DNA of 6,761 nucleotides, from assembly GCA_900764215.1 (NCBI GenBank), contig CAAFNI010000471.1:1-6761 (forward strand), given 5' to 3'. Shown here in pieces: positions 6,146-6,761 of the stretch; the first letter of the stretch is position 1, and each line of letters starts with the position of its first letter. Position numbers and translations under genes: made by a program. This stretch comes from an uncultured Sutterella sp. Lineage in GTDB: Bacteria > Pseudomonadota > Gammaproteobacteria > Burkholderiales > Burkholderiaceae_F. Below the pieces are notes generated by a model. That model was not told where the DNA came from. It did no database searches and saw only the letters and a program-made list of their open reading frames with translations.

Positions 6146-6161
6146 GCTCCGCATGCGGAGC
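6146..6161 (-). other. Palindromic leader hairpin of porin 2
   Basis: GCTCCGCATGCGGAGC, a perfect 16-base palindrome, falls in the untranslated leader 11 bases upstream of the Shine-Dalgarno. As RNA it makes a six-base stem with loop CATG. It could stabilise the transcript or be a protein site. Confidence 0.55.
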
Positions 6162-6181
6162 GATTGGTTTTGACGGCTTCA

Positions 6182-6210
6182 ACTCTATTGCGAACGGTTC
6201 TCATTTGCAA
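6182..6210 (-). promoter_or_regulatory. Candidate sigma-70 promoter of porin 2
   Basis: On the minus strand, TTGCAA (6210-6205), 17 bases, TAGAGT (6187-6182); each box matches consensus at four of six. The predicted start near 6175 gives a leader of about 53 bases, like porin 1. A Fur-like box covers the spacer. Confidence 0.5.
6189..6208. promoter_or_regulatory. Fur-like box overlapping the porin 2 promoter
   Basis: Read on the minus strand, 6208-6190 matches the 19-base Fur consensus GATAATGATAATCATTATC at 12 positions by my count. It covers the spacer of the promoter candidate, where a bound repressor would block RNA polymerase. It closely resembles the second box at 6316-6335 read on the opposite strand (14 of 20 identical). 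Confidence 0.4.
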
Positions 6211-6315
6211 ATGCCCCTCGTTCGCAAGGAGCCGCCTCATGACCCTAAGCCGACAGGCGTTTCGAAGCTGCCGCCCAAAAGCGTCCCCAACGGTCGTCTC
6301 CCTTCTCCGAGAAGA

Positions 6316-6335
6316 GAGAACGACAATCATTCGCA
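6316..6335. promoter_or_regulatory. Fur-like box, upstream copy
   Basis: GAGAACGACAATCATTCGC (6316-6334) matches the 19-base Fur consensus at 14 positions by my count, with an intact AATCATT core. It is about 195 bases upstream of the porin 2 start and about 110 from the promoter-proximal box. It could act on porin 2 or on an unrecognised plus-strand transcript. Confidence 0.5.
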
Positions 6336-6512
6336 TTGCCTGCGCTTATCAGGTCCTTGCGGACGGGCCCGACGGCGGGCCTTCGGAGAGGCCCGAAAGA
6401 TCCCGCAAACACGGGATTCCCGGGGCGAAAAAGCGTTGCTTTGCGCCAACAGATGGCGCGGGCGCCGCATCGTCCGGGGGAGGGGGAGAGTAATCGCAAA
6501 GCCTTTTCCCTC

Positions 6513-6530
6513 AACGCCCGCAGGCGTTTT
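6513..6530 (+). terminator. Short terminator-like hairpin
   Basis: AACGCC (6513-6518), loop CGCA, GGCGTT (6523-6528), followed on the plus strand by TT and then C (four T in all from 6527). The stem is short and the T-run weak. No gene is known to end here; if real it would end an unrecognised plus-strand RNA. Confidence 0.4.
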
Positions 6531-6593
6531 CGCAAAGAGTTGGGAACTCCGCCTGCAGTGCGGGCCCTTTTGGAAACGCATTTCTCATCCGCT

Positions 6594-6623
6594 TTGACAA
6601 ACGGCCCCGCGCTCGTGCATGAT
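6594..6623 (+). promoter_or_regulatory. Candidate promoter at the right edge
   Basis: TTGACA (6594-6599), 18 bases, CATGAT (6618-6623, four of six). The -35 box is perfect. Transcription would start near 6631 and leave the window on the right. Confidence 0.4.
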
Positions 6624-6761
6624 GATGGGGCTCATCAGCTGCAATGTGCTTCTGCAGACTCCGGTCACGCAAGCACGCATCGCGCCCTTTCTTCATCCGA
6701 AGAGGCGCGCATCCATCTTCAACCCCACGAGGGCGTTTGCCCTCGGGGCCCTGCTTGTCGC
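6619..6761 (+). CDS. Possible 5' part of an unidentified exported or membrane protein
   Basis: An open frame runs from three successive ATG (6619, 6622, 6625) to the window edge, 47 codons without stop. The last visible residues, KRRASIFNPTRAFALGALLV, are basic then hydrophobic, as in a signal peptide or membrane segment. Against it: no Shine-Dalgarno precedes the ATGs and they overlap the candidate -10 box, so the true start may be further in, or the frame may not be used. A perfect hairpin CGAGGGC-GTTT-GCCCTCG (6728-6745) lies in the same stretch without a T-run. No family is recognised. Confidence 0.22.
   Translation, partial: MMMGLISCNVLLQTPVTQARIAPFLHPKRRASIFNPTRAFALGALLV

Larger units (their letters stand above)
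6211..6593. other. Non-coding stretch upstream of porin 2, with hairpins
   Basis: About 380 bases in which I see no convincing gene; open frames here lack ribosome binding sites and recognisable products. It holds a Fur-like box (6316-6335), a seven-base hairpin CGGGCCT-TCGGAG-AGGCCCG (6376-6395), a hairpin ATCCCG-CAAACA-CGGGAT (6400-6417), a purine-rich run of G blocks (about 6475-6489) and a terminator-like hairpin (6513-6530). Confidence 0.5.

Noticed and set aside
6376..6417. tRNA-like hairpin cluster
   Set aside because: The stems do not form a cloverleaf, and there is no T-loop or anticodon arm consensus.
6245..6696. Minus-strand open frames upstream of porin 2 (6245-6535, 6511-6696)
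   Set aside because: Arg-rich, no start signal, no family; they cross the hairpins and the Fur-like box.

Overview
The window looks like chromosomal DNA of a Gram-negative betaproteobacterium, most likely Burkholderiales and perhaps a gut member such as Sutterella or Parasutterella. The grounds are two trimeric-type outer-membrane porins of the Burkholderiales family, a periplasmic di-heme cytochrome c peroxidase, exported proteins with ordinary signal peptides, and GC-rich coding sequence. The genus is an inference; there is no rRNA or other marker gene here.

Layout, left to right. (1) 1-445, plus strand: the 3' part of a universal stress protein gene, probably with two tandem Usp domains, closed by a strong terminator at 491-524. 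(2) 525-874: a leader and intergenic stretch with one inverted repeat (764-780). (3) 875-1867, plus strand: a di-heme cytochrome c peroxidase for H2O2 reduction in the periplasm. It has Asp where classical family members have the distal heme histidine. (4) 1956-2996, minus strand: an exported protein with ten 24-residue MORN-like (YwqK-type) repeats, convergent with the peroxidase and sharing a bidirectional terminator. (5) 3288-4451, minus strand: porin 1, with its own terminator. (6) 4452-5015: a 564-base gap with the porin 1 promoter, several palindromes, and a highly structured block on the plus strand (about 4804-4935). That block has, in the right order, several landmarks of a cobalamin riboswitch, but lacks the expected GGTG-type loop and has no gene behind it. 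(7) 5016-6122, minus strand: porin 2, a paralogue of porin 1. (8) 6123-6761: the porin 2 control region with two mutually similar Fur-like boxes, a mostly non-coding stretch with hairpins, and at the right edge a possible promoter and the start of an unidentified reading frame.

Working picture. Every recognisable gene belongs to envelope or stress physiology: peroxide removal in the periplasm, general stress, and outer-membrane permeability. Each gene seems to be its own transcription unit with its own terminator; there is no operon. The two porins share the same regulatory plan (TTGC..-N17-TAG..T promoter, leader of about 54 nt with a hairpin, then Shine-Dalgarno), but only porin 2 has Fur-like sites, so their expression may differ with iron. 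The best candidates for something new are the orphan cobalamin-riboswitch-like element with its own promoter and terminator, pointing at the 3' end of porin 2, and the peroxidase active-site substitution.
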